Shown here: one piece after another, positions 1 to 6,751 of the stretch | How the letters are laid out: every line of letters begins with the position of its first letter | Position numbering within the stretch: the stretch's first letter is position 1 | Source: Chloroflexota bacterium | GTDB taxonomy: Bacteria; Chloroflexota; Limnocylindria; Limnocylindrales; CSP1-4 | Assembly: GCA_017881985.1 (NCBI GenBank) | Contig: JADGQH010000069.1 | Span: forward strand, 1 to 12,696 | Reading direction: 5' to 3' | DNA: 12,696 nucleotides | The notes under the pieces: model-generated | What the model saw: only the letters and a program-made list of their open reading frames with translations | Database searches by the model: none | Told to the model about the DNA's origin: nothing | Program-made: the position numbers and the translations under genes

Positions 1-20
1 CCGCGTCGCTCTGAGCTCGA

Positions 21-899
21 TCAGCCGAAGATCACCGTCCGGTTGTCGTGAACGAGGATGCGGTCCTCCAGGTGCCAGCGAACGGCCCGCGCGAGGACCG
101 TACGCTCCACGTCGCGCCCCTTCCGGACCAGGTCCTCGACCGTGTCGCGGTGCGACGAGCGGATCACGTCCTGGTCGATGATCGGGCCGTCGTCGAGGTC
201 GGTCGTGACGTAGTGAGCGGTCGCCCCTGTCAGCTTCGCGCCGCGGTCGTGGGCCTGGTGATAGGGCCGCGCGCCCTGGAACGCGGGCAGGAACGAGTGG
301 TGGATGTTGATGATCCGGTTCGGCCAGGCGGCGATGAAGTCCGCTGACAGGACCTGCATGTAGCGGGCGAGGACCACGACGTCGGCGCCCACCTCGGCGA
401 GCAGCGCGCGCTCACGGGCCTCGGCCTCCGCCTTGCCGGCGGCGCTCACGGGCACCACCTCGAACCGGATCCCGAACTGGGCCGCGACCGGGGCGAGGTC
501 CGCGTGGTTCGAGACCAGGAGCGGGATCTCGCAGGGGAGCTCGCCGGCCCGGTGGCGCAGGAGGAGGTCCCAGAGGCAGTGGTCGAACCGCGACACGAAG
601 ACGACCAGCCGCTTGCGGTCCGCTTCGGAGGTCAGCCGGAGCTCCATCCGAAAGCGCTTCCCCAGCTCCGCGATCGCCGCCCGGAGCGCGCCCTGGCCGT
701 CGCCGCCCGTCGGACCCGGGGCAGCGGGCCCCGGCTCGAAGCGAAAGCGGGCGAAGAACCTGCCGGCGCTTGCGTCGGTATGGTGGTCCAGGTCGAGGAT
801 GTTGGCGCCGTGGGCGAAGAGTGCCTGCGCCAGGGCCGCCACGATGCCCGGCCGGTCGGGGCAGGAGACGAGCAGGACGAGCGGGTCGGACGTGGTCAC
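21..899 (-). CDS. purU: Formyltetrahydrofolate deformylase PurU
   Basis: Hydrolyses 10-formyltetrahydrofolate to formate and tetrahydrofolate in the cytoplasm, balancing the one-carbon pool and supplying formate for purine synthesis. The 292-residue product has the family's two parts: an N-terminal ACT domain (about residues 6-90, beginning LVLLVSCPDRPGIVAAL) and a C-terminal formyltransferase-type hydrolase domain (about 97-285). The catalytic triad of the family is visible as N198 and H200 in RIINIHHSFLPAF and D236 in TTDLDDGPIID. Length is normal for PurU. The frame stays open far upstream, but similarity begins at VTTSDPLVLL, so I chose the GTG at 899. It has no Shine-Dalgarno, but a TAGACT -10-like box lies 8 bases before it, suggesting a leaderless message. 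It is divergent from the acyltransferase gene. Function is confident; the exact start less so. Confidence 0.93.
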   Translation of the reverse strand: MTTSDPLVLLVSCPDRPGIVAALAQALFAHGANILDLDHHTDASAGRFFARFRFEPGPAAPGPTGGDGQGALRAAIAELGKRFRMELRLTSEADRKRLVVFVSRFDHCLWDLLLRHRAGELPCEIPLLVSNHADLAPVAAQFGIRFEVVPVSAAGKAEAEARERALLAEVGADVVVLARYMQVLSADFIAAWPNRIINIHHSFLPAFQGARPYHQAHDRGAKLTGATAHYVTTDLDDGPIIDQDVIRSSHRDTVEDLVRKGRDVERTVLARAVRWHLEDRILVHDNRTVIFG

Positions 900-907
900 G
901 GGAGCGG

Positions 908-913
908 AGTCTA
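908..913 (-). promoter_or_regulatory. Probable -10 box of purU
   Basis: TAGACT on the minus strand, 8 bases before the purU GTG. Transcription would begin at or next to the start codon, explaining the missing ribosome binding site. I see no good -35 hexamer, so this rests on position and the -10 match alone. Confidence 0.35.
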
Positions 914-971
914 CCGAACGGTCGGCGCATCGTCCCTCGCACCAATCGCAGAGATGCGCGACCCGGGCGCG

Positions 972-994
972 TATGCTCGCGGGGGGCACGGAGG
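972..994 (+). promoter_or_regulatory. -10 box and ribosome binding site of the acyltransferase gene
   Basis: A TATGCT hexamer at 972-977 resembles a -10 box. GGAGG at 990-994 is a good Shine-Dalgarno 10 bases before an in-frame GTG at 1005. Together they favour that GTG over the in-frame ATG codons at 954 (before the -10 box) and 1044 (no ribosome binding site). No clear -35 element was found. Confidence 0.4.
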
Positions 995-1004
995 GCGGGA
1001 CGCG

Positions 1005-1784
1005 GTGGCTGATCCCGGGCGTGACGCAGCGCAGCACGCGCGGATGCGCGCAGCCCTCGCGCGCCTGCCGCCGCGCCCGACCACGCTCGACCGGCTGATT
1101 CGCGCGTGCGTCGGCGCGGCGTGCCACCTCGTCGGCTGGAGCGTGCAGGCGGACGGGCTGGAGCGCCTGCCGCGGGACAGAAACGGCGTGATCGTGCCGT
1201 GCGTCCTCGCGGTCGCTCCGCACCGCGGCTGGATCGACCCCTTCCTCCTCCTCCTCGCATGGCCTCGGGATGCACCGCGCCTCGCCTGGTTCGGGGACGG
1301 CCCCACGATGACCCGGTCGTGGTGGCGCCGACGGCTGTTCCCACGCCTGGGGATGATCCCGATCCGACCCGGGGCGGGGCCTGGCGCGATCCGCGAGCAC
1401 CTCGCCGATGTGCGAACGGTCCTGGGGCGCGGCTCGTGCGTCGTGGTCTTCCCGGAGAAGGGTCCGCCGAGCCAGCGGGGACGGACGCGGACCATCGCCC
1501 CGGGCGCGAGCTGGCTGGCCGCCGCCGGAGGCGTTCCCCTCGTGCCCGTCGCGATCGGCGGCTTCCTGGAGACGGGCCTCGGGACGCGGTACCGGCTGCG
1601 CATCCTGGACCCGCTGGTGCCGGCGCCGATCTCACCGGACACGACGGATGGACGACGCGCGGCGCGTCTCACGACCGACGCGCTCGGCCAGGCGCTCGCC
1701 CCGGCGGTGCGCGAGCTCGAGACGTGGAGCGCACGGACGAACGCGCACCGGCGGCTCCCCTGGCTTCGGCGCCTCTTCCACTGA
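1005..1784 (+). CDS. PlsC-like 1-acylglycerol-3-phosphate acyltransferase family protein
   Basis: Probable membrane-associated acyltransferase of the LPLAT/PlsC fold, which moves an acyl chain onto lysophosphatidic acid or a related acceptor. In the 259-residue product, motif I is H73-x4-D78 in APHRGWIDPF (the general base and its partner). Motif II is probably in the MIPIRPG stretch (117-123), motif III is FPEKG at 149-153 (family form FPEG) and motif IV is VPVAIGG (180-186). The N-terminal 45 residues contain a modest hydrophobic segment. The usual NHxxxxD asparagine is replaced by proline (PH), as in some divergent PlsC homologues, so the substrate is uncertain. It could instead act in glycolipid or mannoside acylation. 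It is divergent from purU and followed by a GC-rich hairpin. The start could also be the ATG at 1044 (246 aa). Confidence 0.82.
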   Translation: MADPGRDAAQHARMRAALARLPPRPTTLDRLIRACVGAACHLVGWSVQADGLERLPRDRNGVIVPCVLAVAPHRGWIDPFLLLLAWPRDAPRLAWFGDGPTMTRSWWRRRLFPRLGMIPIRPGAGPGAIREHLADVRTVLGRGSCVVVFPEKGPPSQRGRTRTIAPGASWLAAAGGVPLVPVAIGGFLETGLGTRYRLRILDPLVPAPISPDTTDGRRAARLTTDALGQALAPAVRELETWSARTNAHRRLPWLRRLFH

Positions 1785-1798
1785 CTTCGCGACGGCGG

Positions 1799-1814
1799 GG
1801 GCGCATCGGCGCCC
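1799..1814 (+). terminator. GC-rich hairpin after the acyltransferase gene
   Basis: A perfect 6-bp stem (GGGCGC, loop ATCG, GCGCCC) starts 14 bases after the stop codon. It has no T run, so it may be a processing or pausing hairpin rather than a factor-independent terminator. I see nothing else convincing in the rest of the 190-base gap up to the next gene. Confidence 0.3.
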
Positions 1815-1974
1815 GGGCCGAGACGCCAACACGGGCCCATCGGGACGTAGCGCGAGAGACGTGCGGCACGGGCGCCAATGTCGACTGGCTCTGACAATCG
1901 GCGGGCCCCACGTCGGATCATGGCCCGGGCGGCGGCTGGCCGATGAATGGGCCGAGCGACCCGTTGGAGGTGCC

Positions 1975-2421
1975 ATGGAGCTGCAAATCATCCCAGCGTC
2001 GGGTCGGGTCGAGCGGCCGCGCTACGTGTGGCTTGCGATCGCGCTGGAGCTGTTCACGGGCGTCCTCGCAATTCCCGTCGGCGTCATGTTCCTCGCCGAC
2101 TCCACGGGCCGCACCATGCAGCTTCCCCAGGGCTGGATCGAGGCAACCCCATTCGGCTCGTACCTGCTGCCCGGCCTCTACCTGCTCGCCGTGAACGGGC
2201 TTGGGATGCTCGCCCTGGCCGCCCTCACGCTCCGGCGCCACTGGCTGGCGCCGTGGCTGACGGGCACTCTGGCGGTCGGTCTGATCATCTGGATCCTCGT
2301 CCAGCTTCTCGTGATGCCCGAGACGATGATCCTCCAGTGGATCTTCCTGTCGGTCGGCTTTGTGCTCGGGTTCTGCGCCCTGTTCTGGCTGCGCCGGACG
2401 GAGCAGCTCCGCCTCTGGTAG
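1975..2421 (+). CDS. Small four-helix integral membrane protein, function unknown
   Basis: A 148-residue protein I do not recognise by name. Four hydrophobic segments cover roughly residues 17-41, 62-86, 91-114 and 118-139, with short loops. The first loop (42-61) carries DSTGRTMQLPQGWIEATPFG and the helix 2-3 junction is basic (LRRHW). The tail RRTEQLRLW is positively charged, suggesting it is cytoplasmic; N- and C-termini would both be inside. The arrangement is loosely like small DoxX- or SdpI-type membrane proteins, but I see no diagnostic motif. The start is secure: GGAGG at 1966-1970 lies 4 bases before the ATG. It is followed by the exported hydrolase gene on the same strand with a 65-base gap containing a hairpin, so co-transcription is uncertain. 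Confidence 0.8.
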   Translation: MELQIIPASGRVERPRYVWLAIALELFTGVLAIPVGVMFLADSTGRTMQLPQGWIEATPFGSYLLPGLYLLAVNGLGMLALAALTLRRHWLAPWLTGTLAVGLIIWILVQLLVMPETMILQWIFLSVGFVLGFCALFWLRRTEQLRLW

Positions 2422-2431
2422 CGCATCGGCG

Positions 2432-2449
2432 CCGGCCACGCTGGGCCGG
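2432..2449 (+). terminator. Hairpin after the membrane protein gene
   Basis: CCGGCC and GGCCGG form a 6-bp stem with a 6-base loop, 10 bases after the stop codon. There is no T run. It may attenuate read-through into the hydrolase gene. Confidence 0.28.
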
Positions 2450-2474
2450 GGACGTGGCGCGGCGTGCGGACCTG

Positions 2475-2480
2475 TAGGCT
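2475..2480 (+). promoter_or_regulatory. -10-like box before the serine hydrolase gene
   Basis: TAGGCT lies 6 bases before the GTG start at 2487, so transcription would begin at the start codon. No Shine-Dalgarno is present, consistent with a leaderless message. The -35 region is poor. Confidence 0.3.
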
Positions 2481-2486
2481 CACCGC

Positions 2487-3863
2487 GTGGAACGTGGCGC
2501 CGCGCTTCGAGGCAGGTCGCGCTGGAGCGTGATCCGGCGTCTCGCGATGCCCGTCGGGCTGGGGCTCGTCCTGCTCGCGACCGGAATCGGCGTTGCGGAC
2601 GGCCCAGGCAGCCCGTTTCGCGCGCTGTCCCCGGGCGCCGTCGCCGTGGCCGCCGATCCGAGCGCCACGCCGGCGCCCACGGCAAGCCCGACACCGAGTC
2701 CTGTCCCGACACCGAGTCCCGTCCCGACCCCTGTCCCAGCCGGCGCGCTCCAGGCCCGCCTGAACGCGATTCGCGTGCAGTACCACGTGCCGGGCGTGTC
2801 GGCCACGATCATCTGGCCGGATGGCCGGAGCTGGACCGGCGTCAACGGCTGGGCGGACGTCAAGCGACACGTGCCGGTTGCCCCGACCACGGCATTCTCG
2901 GTCGGCAGCGTCTCGAAGACGTTCCTCGCCGCGCTCGTCCTGCAGCTGGCGGACGAGGGCCGGATGTCGCTCGATGACCCGGTCGTTCGCTGGCTGCCGG
3001 CGGCTCGCGTCCCCGGCGACGCGACCATCCGCGAGCTGCTCGACCACACGAGCGGCCTGTACGACTTCTTCTCGAACCCGGCCATCGACACGGCGATCCT
3101 GGCCGATCGACGGCGTGCCTGGACGCCGGCCCGGGCCCTGGGCTACATGCGGTCACCCTACTGCCCGGCCGGCACCTGCTGGCATTACTCGAACTCCAAC
3201 TACGTGCTGCTCGGCCAGGTCGTGCAGCAGGTCACGGCCAACCCCGTGGCGGCGGAGCTGCGGCGCCGGTTCCTCGATCCGCTCCGCCTCGTCCGGACCT
3301 TCGTCCAGGGCGCCGAGACAGCGCGAGGGACGGTTGCGACCTCGTACGAGGTGCTCGACTCGGGATCGACCATTCGAACCGTGAGCCAGGCCGACGGATC
3401 GGCAATCTCGCCGTTCACGTCCGTCGTCACGGCCGCCGGCAGCGCCGGCGCGGTCGCGGCGACGTCGAGGGACCTCGCCGTCTGGGCGCGCCGCCTGTAC
3501 GGGGGCGCGGTCTTGCGCCCGGCTTCGCTCCTCGCGATGCTCGACGTGTCGCGGAGCCTCGCGGCGGGGTCCACGCTCGCGTATGGCCTCGGGGCGGAGC
3601 AGGTCTGGCTCGGCGGCCGCCTGACCGTGGGCCACAACGGGAGGCTGATCGGCGCCGGGGCCACGATGCGCTACCTGCCGGACTCGGGCTTCAGCATCGC
3701 CATCGTGACGAACCAGGACCGCGTGAGCCCGGATGTCTTCGCTGCGGCCCTGCTCGAGATCGCCTTCCCGCTGCCCCCGCCTCCCCCACCGCCGCCGACG
3801 CCTGCTACGTCCCCGACGCTCACGCCCGAACCCATCGCGGTCCCGACGCCAAGCGCCCCCTGA
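2487..3863 (+). CDS. Exported class C beta-lactamase-like serine hydrolase (penicillin-binding-protein fold)
   Basis: A serine hydrolase of the beta-lactamase/D-Ala-D-Ala carboxypeptidase superfamily, 458 residues. An Arg-rich N-terminus (six Arg in 1-18) and hydrophobic core (about 20-36) form a signal sequence or anchor. A Thr/Ser/Pro linker (57-84) follows. The catalytic domain (about 86-428) has the three expected motifs: S141-V-S-K144 (nucleophile and general base), Y234-S-N236, and H383-N-G385 in the KTG position. C226 and C231 bracket the approach to the YSN motif and could form a disulfide outside the cell. The C-terminus has eight consecutive prolines (430-437) and a further Pro/Thr-rich tail. 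The substrate cannot be told: peptidoglycan peptides, D-amino-acid amides or esters are all possible, and class C-like folds are often not resistance enzymes. The GTG start is favoured by the preceding -10 box; the ATG at 2547 would remove the basic region. Confidence 0.87.
   Translation: MERGAALRGRSRWSVIRRLAMPVGLGLVLLATGIGVADGPGSPFRALSPGAVAVAADPSATPAPTASPTPSPVPTPSPVPTPVPAGALQARLNAIRVQYHVPGVSATIIWPDGRSWTGVNGWADVKRHVPVAPTTAFSVGSVSKTFLAALVLQLADEGRMSLDDPVVRWLPAARVPGDATIRELLDHTSGLYDFFSNPAIDTAILADRRRAWTPARALGYMRSPYCPAGTCWHYSNSNYVLLGQVVQQVTANPVAAELRRRFLDPLRLVRTFVQGAETARGTVATSYEVLDSGSTIRTVSQADGSAISPFTSVVTAAGSAGAVAATSRDLAVWARRLYGGAVLRPASLLAMLDVSRSLAAGSTLAYGLGAEQVWLGGRLTVGHNGRLIGAGATMRYLPDSGFSIAIVTNQDRVSPDVFAAALLEIAFPLPPPPPPPPTPATSPTLTPEPIAVPTPSAP
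2688..2723 (+). repeat. Two-copy 18-base tandem repeat coding the Pro/Thr/Ser linker
   Basis: Units 2688-2705 and 2706-2723 differ at one base and each encode PTPSPV; a partial third copy follows. In-frame repeats of this sort let an extracellular linker change length. Confidence 0.7.
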
Positions 3864-3889
3864 TCGATCCCCGAGACGGCCGCGGACGG

Positions 3890-3924
3890 GAGCTGCCCTC
3901 GCCACCCGGAGCCAGGCCGAGGGC
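3890..3924. terminator. Possible bidirectional terminator between convergent genes
   Basis: GCCCTCG at 3895-3901 pairs with CGAGGGC at 3918-3924, and the flanking GAG/CTC can extend the stem past a small bulge. The hairpin lies in the 63-base gap between the hydrolase stop and the fumC stop. The loop is long (16 bases) and there is no T run, so confidence is low. Confidence 0.3.
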
Positions 3925-3926
3925 TC

Positions 3927-5327
3927 TCAGCCCGCCGGCGTCGGACCGGTCATCGCGCCGGGCTGGACCCACGCGTCGAACTCGTCGGCCGTCAGGAAGC
4001 CGGACGCGATCGCTGCTGCGCGGAGCGTCGAGCCGTCGTGATGGGCGGTCTTCGCGATCTGGGCGGCCCTGTCGTAGCCGATGTGCGGGGCGAGCGCGGT
4101 GACGAGCATCAGCGAGCTCGCCACGTGGGCGCCGATCCGTTCCTCGTCGGCCTCCAGTCCCTCGATGCAGTGCTCGCGGAATGAGCGGCAGCCGTCGGTC
4201 AGCAGCTCGATCCCATGGAGGAGGTCGTGGGCGATGATCGGCTTGAAGACGTTGAGCTCGAAGTTGCCCTGGCTGCCGGCGATCCCGATCGCGACGTCGT
4301 AGGCCATCACCTGCACGGCGACCATCGTGAGCATCTCGCTCTGGGTCGGGTTCACCTTGCCGGGCATGATCGATGAGCCCGGCTCGTTCTCCGGGAGGCG
4401 CAGCTCGCCGAGGCCGGCGCGCGGGCCCGAACCCAGCCAGCGCACGTCGTTGGCGATCTTCATCAGGCTCGTCGCGAGGGTCTTCAGGGCGCCCGACGCG
4501 AAGACCGTCGCCTCCTGGCCGGCCAGCGCCGCGAACTTGTTGGGCGCGGAGGTGAACGCGAGTCCCGTCAGCGCCGCGATGCGGGCCGCCGAACGCTGGG
4601 CGAACTCGGGATGCGCATTGAGCCCGGTCCCGACCGCGGTCCCGCCGAGGGCGATCTCGTGGAGGCCCGGGAGGACGGCCCGGAGCCGGGCGAGATCGCC
4701 GTCGAGCATCGCCACGTAGCCGGAGAACTCCTGGCCCAGGGTGAGGGGGACCGCGTCCTGCAGGTGGGTCCGCCCGATCTTGACGATCCCCGCCCAGGCC
4801 CGTGCCTTGACGTCGAGCGCGTCGCGGAGGGCGGTCACGGAGGGGACCAGGCGCAGCTCGATCTCCGTCGCGACCGCCATGTGGAGCGCGGTCGGGAACG
4901 TGTCGTTCGACGACTGGCTCATGTTCACGTGGTCGTTCGGGTGGATCGGCGCCTTGCCGCCGCGGCTGCCCGTGGCCAGCTCGTTGGCGCGCCCGGCGAT
5001 CACCTCGTTCACGTTCATGTTGGACTGCGTCCCGGAGCCGGTCTGCCAGACGCGGAGCGGGAACTCCGACGCGAGCGTGCCGTCCTCCACCTCGCGGGCG
5101 GCGCGGACGATGAGGTCGCGCTTCTCGGGCGGCAGGAGGCCCAGGTCGGCGTTCACCTCGGCGGCCGCGCGCTTGAGGATTCCGAACGCCCGGACGATGG
5201 GAACCGGCATGGTGTCGCGGCTGATCGCGAAATGGTGAAGCGATCGCTGCGTCTGCGCGCCCCAGTAGTGGTCGGCCGGGACCTCGATCGGGCCCATGGA
5301 GTCCGTCTCGATGCGGGTGGCGGTCAT
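3927..5327 (-). CDS. fumC: Class II fumarate hydratase (fumarase C)
   Basis: Reversibly hydrates fumarate to L-malate in the citric acid cycle; iron-independent, homotetrameric and cytoplasmic. The 466-residue product matches the family length. Visible motifs are the substrate-binding stretch GSGTQSNMNVNE (97-108), the region HPNDHVNMSQSSNDTFPTA (129-147), catalytic-pair residue H188 in GRTHLQDAVPLTLGQE, and the fumarase/aspartase signature GSSIMPGKVNPTQ (317-329) with its mobile-loop serine. The fumarase-type signature context and N-terminus (IETDSMGPIEVPADHYWGAQTQRS) favour fumarase over aspartase. The ATG at 5327 has AGG about 6 bases upstream (GAGGAACCAG-ATG) and a TACGCT -10-like box at 5358-5363; the frame stays open further upstream, but without family sequence. 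It converges with the serine hydrolase gene and is divergent from the ferredoxin pair. Confidence 0.97.
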   Translation of the reverse strand: MTATRIETDSMGPIEVPADHYWGAQTQRSLHHFAISRDTMPVPIVRAFGILKRAAAEVNADLGLLPPEKRDLIVRAAREVEDGTLASEFPLRVWQTGSGTQSNMNVNEVIAGRANELATGSRGGKAPIHPNDHVNMSQSSNDTFPTALHMAVATEIELRLVPSVTALRDALDVKARAWAGIVKIGRTHLQDAVPLTLGQEFSGYVAMLDGDLARLRAVLPGLHEIALGGTAVGTGLNAHPEFAQRSAARIAALTGLAFTSAPNKFAALAGQEATVFASGALKTLATSLMKIANDVRWLGSGPRAGLGELRLPENEPGSSIMPGKVNPTQSEMLTMVAVQVMAYDVAIGIAGSQGNFELNVFKPIIAHDLLHGIELLTDGCRSFREHCIEGLEADEERIGAHVASSLMLVTALAPHIGYDRAAQIAKTAHHDGSTLRAAAIASGFLTADEFDAWVQPGAMTGPTPAG

Positions 5328-5357
5328 CTGGTTCCTCGCGTTCGGCTTGCTGTCATG

Positions 5358-5363
5358 AGCGTA
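5358..5363 (-). promoter_or_regulatory. Probable -10 box of fumC
   Basis: TACGCT on the minus strand predicts a start of transcription near 5351 and a leader of about 24 bases containing the fumC Shine-Dalgarno. No good -35 element is visible. Confidence 0.35.
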
Positions 5364-5413
5364 CTCCGCGCGCCGCTCGCGCCGGGGCCGGTTGCCGAAT
5401 GTCCGGATACCCC

Positions 5414-5459
5414 GACCGAGCAGATGCCTGGACCGCCGTCCGAACAAATGTCGGGACCC
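5414..5459. repeat. Degenerate direct repeat in the fumC-ferredoxin gap
   Basis: Two 22-base copies, 5414-5435 and 5438-5459, lie 24 bases apart and agree at about 16 positions (core CCGA-CA-ATG then GGACC). A third fragment, AGATGTGGG, follows at 5471-5479. The region has less extreme GC than its surroundings and holds no gene I can support. Confidence 0.45.
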
Positions 5460-5471
5460 TGGGTCCCGACA
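5449..5471. promoter_or_regulatory. Perfect 11-bp inverted repeat, possible operator
   Basis: TGTCGGGACCC and GGGTCCCGACA flank a single T. With a one-base centre it fits a dimer-binding site on DNA better than an RNA hairpin, though an RNA stem with a few unpaired central bases is possible. It lies about 100 bases before the ferredoxin start and 120 bases before fumC, so it could serve either gene. Confidence 0.45.
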
Positions 5472-5571
5472 GATGTGGGCATTCTCATCTGGTTCCTGAC
5501 ATCGTTCGTGGGCCTGCGTGGCTCTATTCGGGTAACGGCCGATGAGCGGCCCGTCACCCGAGGAACATCCG

Positions 5572-5865
5572 ATGGCCTACGTGATCGCCGCCCCCTGCAT
5601 CGACCACCTCGACCAGGCATGCGTCACCGTCTGCCCCGTCGACTGCATCTCGCACGACCCGGCAGCCGACCGGAAGGCCTACATCGACCCGGACGCCTGC
5701 ATCGAGTGCGGCGCGTGCGAGTCCGCCTGCCCACAGGGCGCGATCATGCTCGACAGCCGGCTGCCCGGGGCGTGGGCCGCCTTCGCCGAGATCGATCGCG
5801 GCTGGTGGATCGACCCGGAATGGGCGCGCGCGGCGGTCGACGCGGTCGACGCGCAGGTCGCCTGA
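5572..5865 (+). CDS. fdxA: Seven-iron (3Fe-4S/4Fe-4S) ferredoxin, FdxA type
   Basis: Small soluble electron carrier of 97 residues. The start MAYVIAAPC is typical of FdxA proteins. Eight cysteines occur at 9, 17, 21, 25, 43, 46, 49 and 53. By the known 7Fe ferredoxin pattern, C9, C17 and C53 would hold the 3Fe-4S cluster and C21, C43, C46 and C49 the 4Fe-4S cluster, leaving C25 free. The C-terminal tail (about 60-97) carries the Trp-rich stretch DRGWWIDPEW common to this group. The ATG at 5572 is preferred over the in-frame ATG at 5542 because GAGGA at 5560-5564 sits 7 bases before it. Its TGA shares one base with the ATG of the next gene, so the flavoprotein is probably its translationally coupled redox partner. 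Confidence 0.92.
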   Translation: MAYVIAAPCIDHLDQACVTVCPVDCISHDPAADRKAYIDPDACIECGACESACPQGAIMLDSRLPGAWAAFAEIDRGWWIDPEWARAAVDAVDAQVA

Positions 5866-6695
5866 TGGTCGTCGAGATCGCCCCCCGGACGTTCGCGGAC
5901 GGCCCCCGGACGTTCGCGGACGGCCCGCGCGGTGTGCGACGGGCGCCCGACTTCGCGGACAACGCGGTGCTCGTGGCGCGCGACCTGCTGAGCCCGACCG
6001 TCGCGCGGCTGGTGGTCCGGCCCGATGCGGGCGTCGCGCCGTTCGTGGCGGGGCAGTACCTTGCGCTCGGCGTGCGGGTGGACGACCGGATCGTCCAGCG
6101 GCCGTACTCGACCGCGAGCGATCCGGAGCACGCAGATGCTCACGAGTTCCTCGTTCGACACGTGCCGGACGGGGCGCTCACGCCGCGTCTCTGGGAGCTG
6201 CCGGTGGGATCGCGCGTCCGGCTCGGGCCGCCCAAGGGTGCATTCACGCTTCTCGGCGACGACCAGCGGGCGCACCTCTTCGTCGCCACGGGCACCGGCC
6301 TTGCCCCCTTCCTGGGGATGCTCCGCACGCTTGCCCGGCGTCAGAATCCGCCGCGCACCATCCTCGTGCACGGAGCGGCCCGGACCGAGGACCTCGTCTG
6401 TGGTGACGAGATCGCGAGCCTGGCCGCCGGCGGGCTGCCGATGACGTACGTTCCGACCATCTCTCGACCCGACGACCCCGCCAACCGAGCCTGGAAGGGG
6501 CGCACGGGGCGCGCCGAGGCGGTGCTTGCCTCCGTCCTTCGATCCGCGGAGCTGCCGCCCGAGGGCCTCTCGGCCTACCTGTGTGGCAACCCCGGGATGG
6601 TCGCGGCTGCGGAGATCGCGCTGCTCGCCCATGGCGTGGCGCCGGCCGACATCCACGCCGAGCGCTACTGGACCGCCGCCGCCACGACCGCCTGA
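5865..6695 (+). CDS. Ferredoxin/flavodoxin-NADP(+) reductase family flavoprotein
   Basis: FAD-dependent oxidoreductase of 276 residues that should pass electrons between NAD(P)H and the ferredoxin encoded just before it. The FAD-binding beta-barrel spans about 32-130, with RPYS (79-82) contacting FAD and GPPKGAF (121-127) nearby. The NAD(P)-binding domain spans about 135-270, with GTGLAPF (143-149), the YLCGNPGM loop (238-245) and the near-terminal AERYW (265-269), the pattern of Fpr-type bacterial reductases. Stop and start overlap as TGATG, which supports coupling. The first 30 residues look like a poorly conserved extension and contain a perfect two-copy repeat RTFADGP (8-14, 15-21). Whether it prefers NADPH or NADH cannot be read here. 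A hairpin follows at its stop codon. Confidence 0.9.
   Translation: MVVEIAPRTFADGPRTFADGPRGVRRAPDFADNAVLVARDLLSPTVARLVVRPDAGVAPFVAGQYLALGVRVDDRIVQRPYSTASDPEHADAHEFLVRHVPDGALTPRLWELPVGSRVRLGPPKGAFTLLGDDQRAHLFVATGTGLAPFLGMLRTLARRQNPPRTILVHGAARTEDLVCGDEIASLAAGGLPMTYVPTISRPDDPANRAWKGRTGRAEAVLASVLRSAELPPEGLSAYLCGNPGMVAAAEIALLAHGVAPADIHAERYWTAAATTA
5886..5927 (+). repeat. 21-base tandem duplication inside the reductase gene
   Basis: Units 5886-5906 and 5907-5927 differ only at the last base and add seven residues (RTFADGP) in frame. Near identity at the DNA level points to a recent slippage or duplication event. Confidence 0.85.
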
Positions 6696-6721
6696 CGCCC
6701 CGCTACCGCGTCGCCGTCAGG
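6691..6721. terminator. Hairpin between convergent reductase and glycosyltransferase genes
   Basis: CCTGACG (6691-6697) pairs perfectly with CGTCAGG (6715-6721) around a 17-base GC-rich loop. The left arm includes the reductase stop codon. It could stop transcription in both directions, but there is no T run. Confidence 0.35.
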
Positions 6722-6751
6722 GGAATCGGCGCGATGAGGGGACCGACGCGG

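Noticed and set aside
900..1400. The purU frame stays open for another 500 bases upstream, suggesting a long N-terminal extension.
   Set aside because: The extension is Arg/Ala/Pro-rich, lies antisense to the acyltransferase N-terminus and has no PurU similarity. High GC leaves such frames open by chance.
5328..5447. A 40-codon upstream extension of fumC.
   Set aside because: Not part of the fumarase family; it contains the palindrome/repeat region and the -10 box, while the ATG at 5327 has a Shine-Dalgarno.
4611..5864. A long open frame on the plus strand, opposite fumC, leading into the reductase gene.
   Set aside because: It is antisense to a complete, well-conserved fumarase, and its composition is that of a mirror frame. 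The reductase has its own coupled ATG at 5865.
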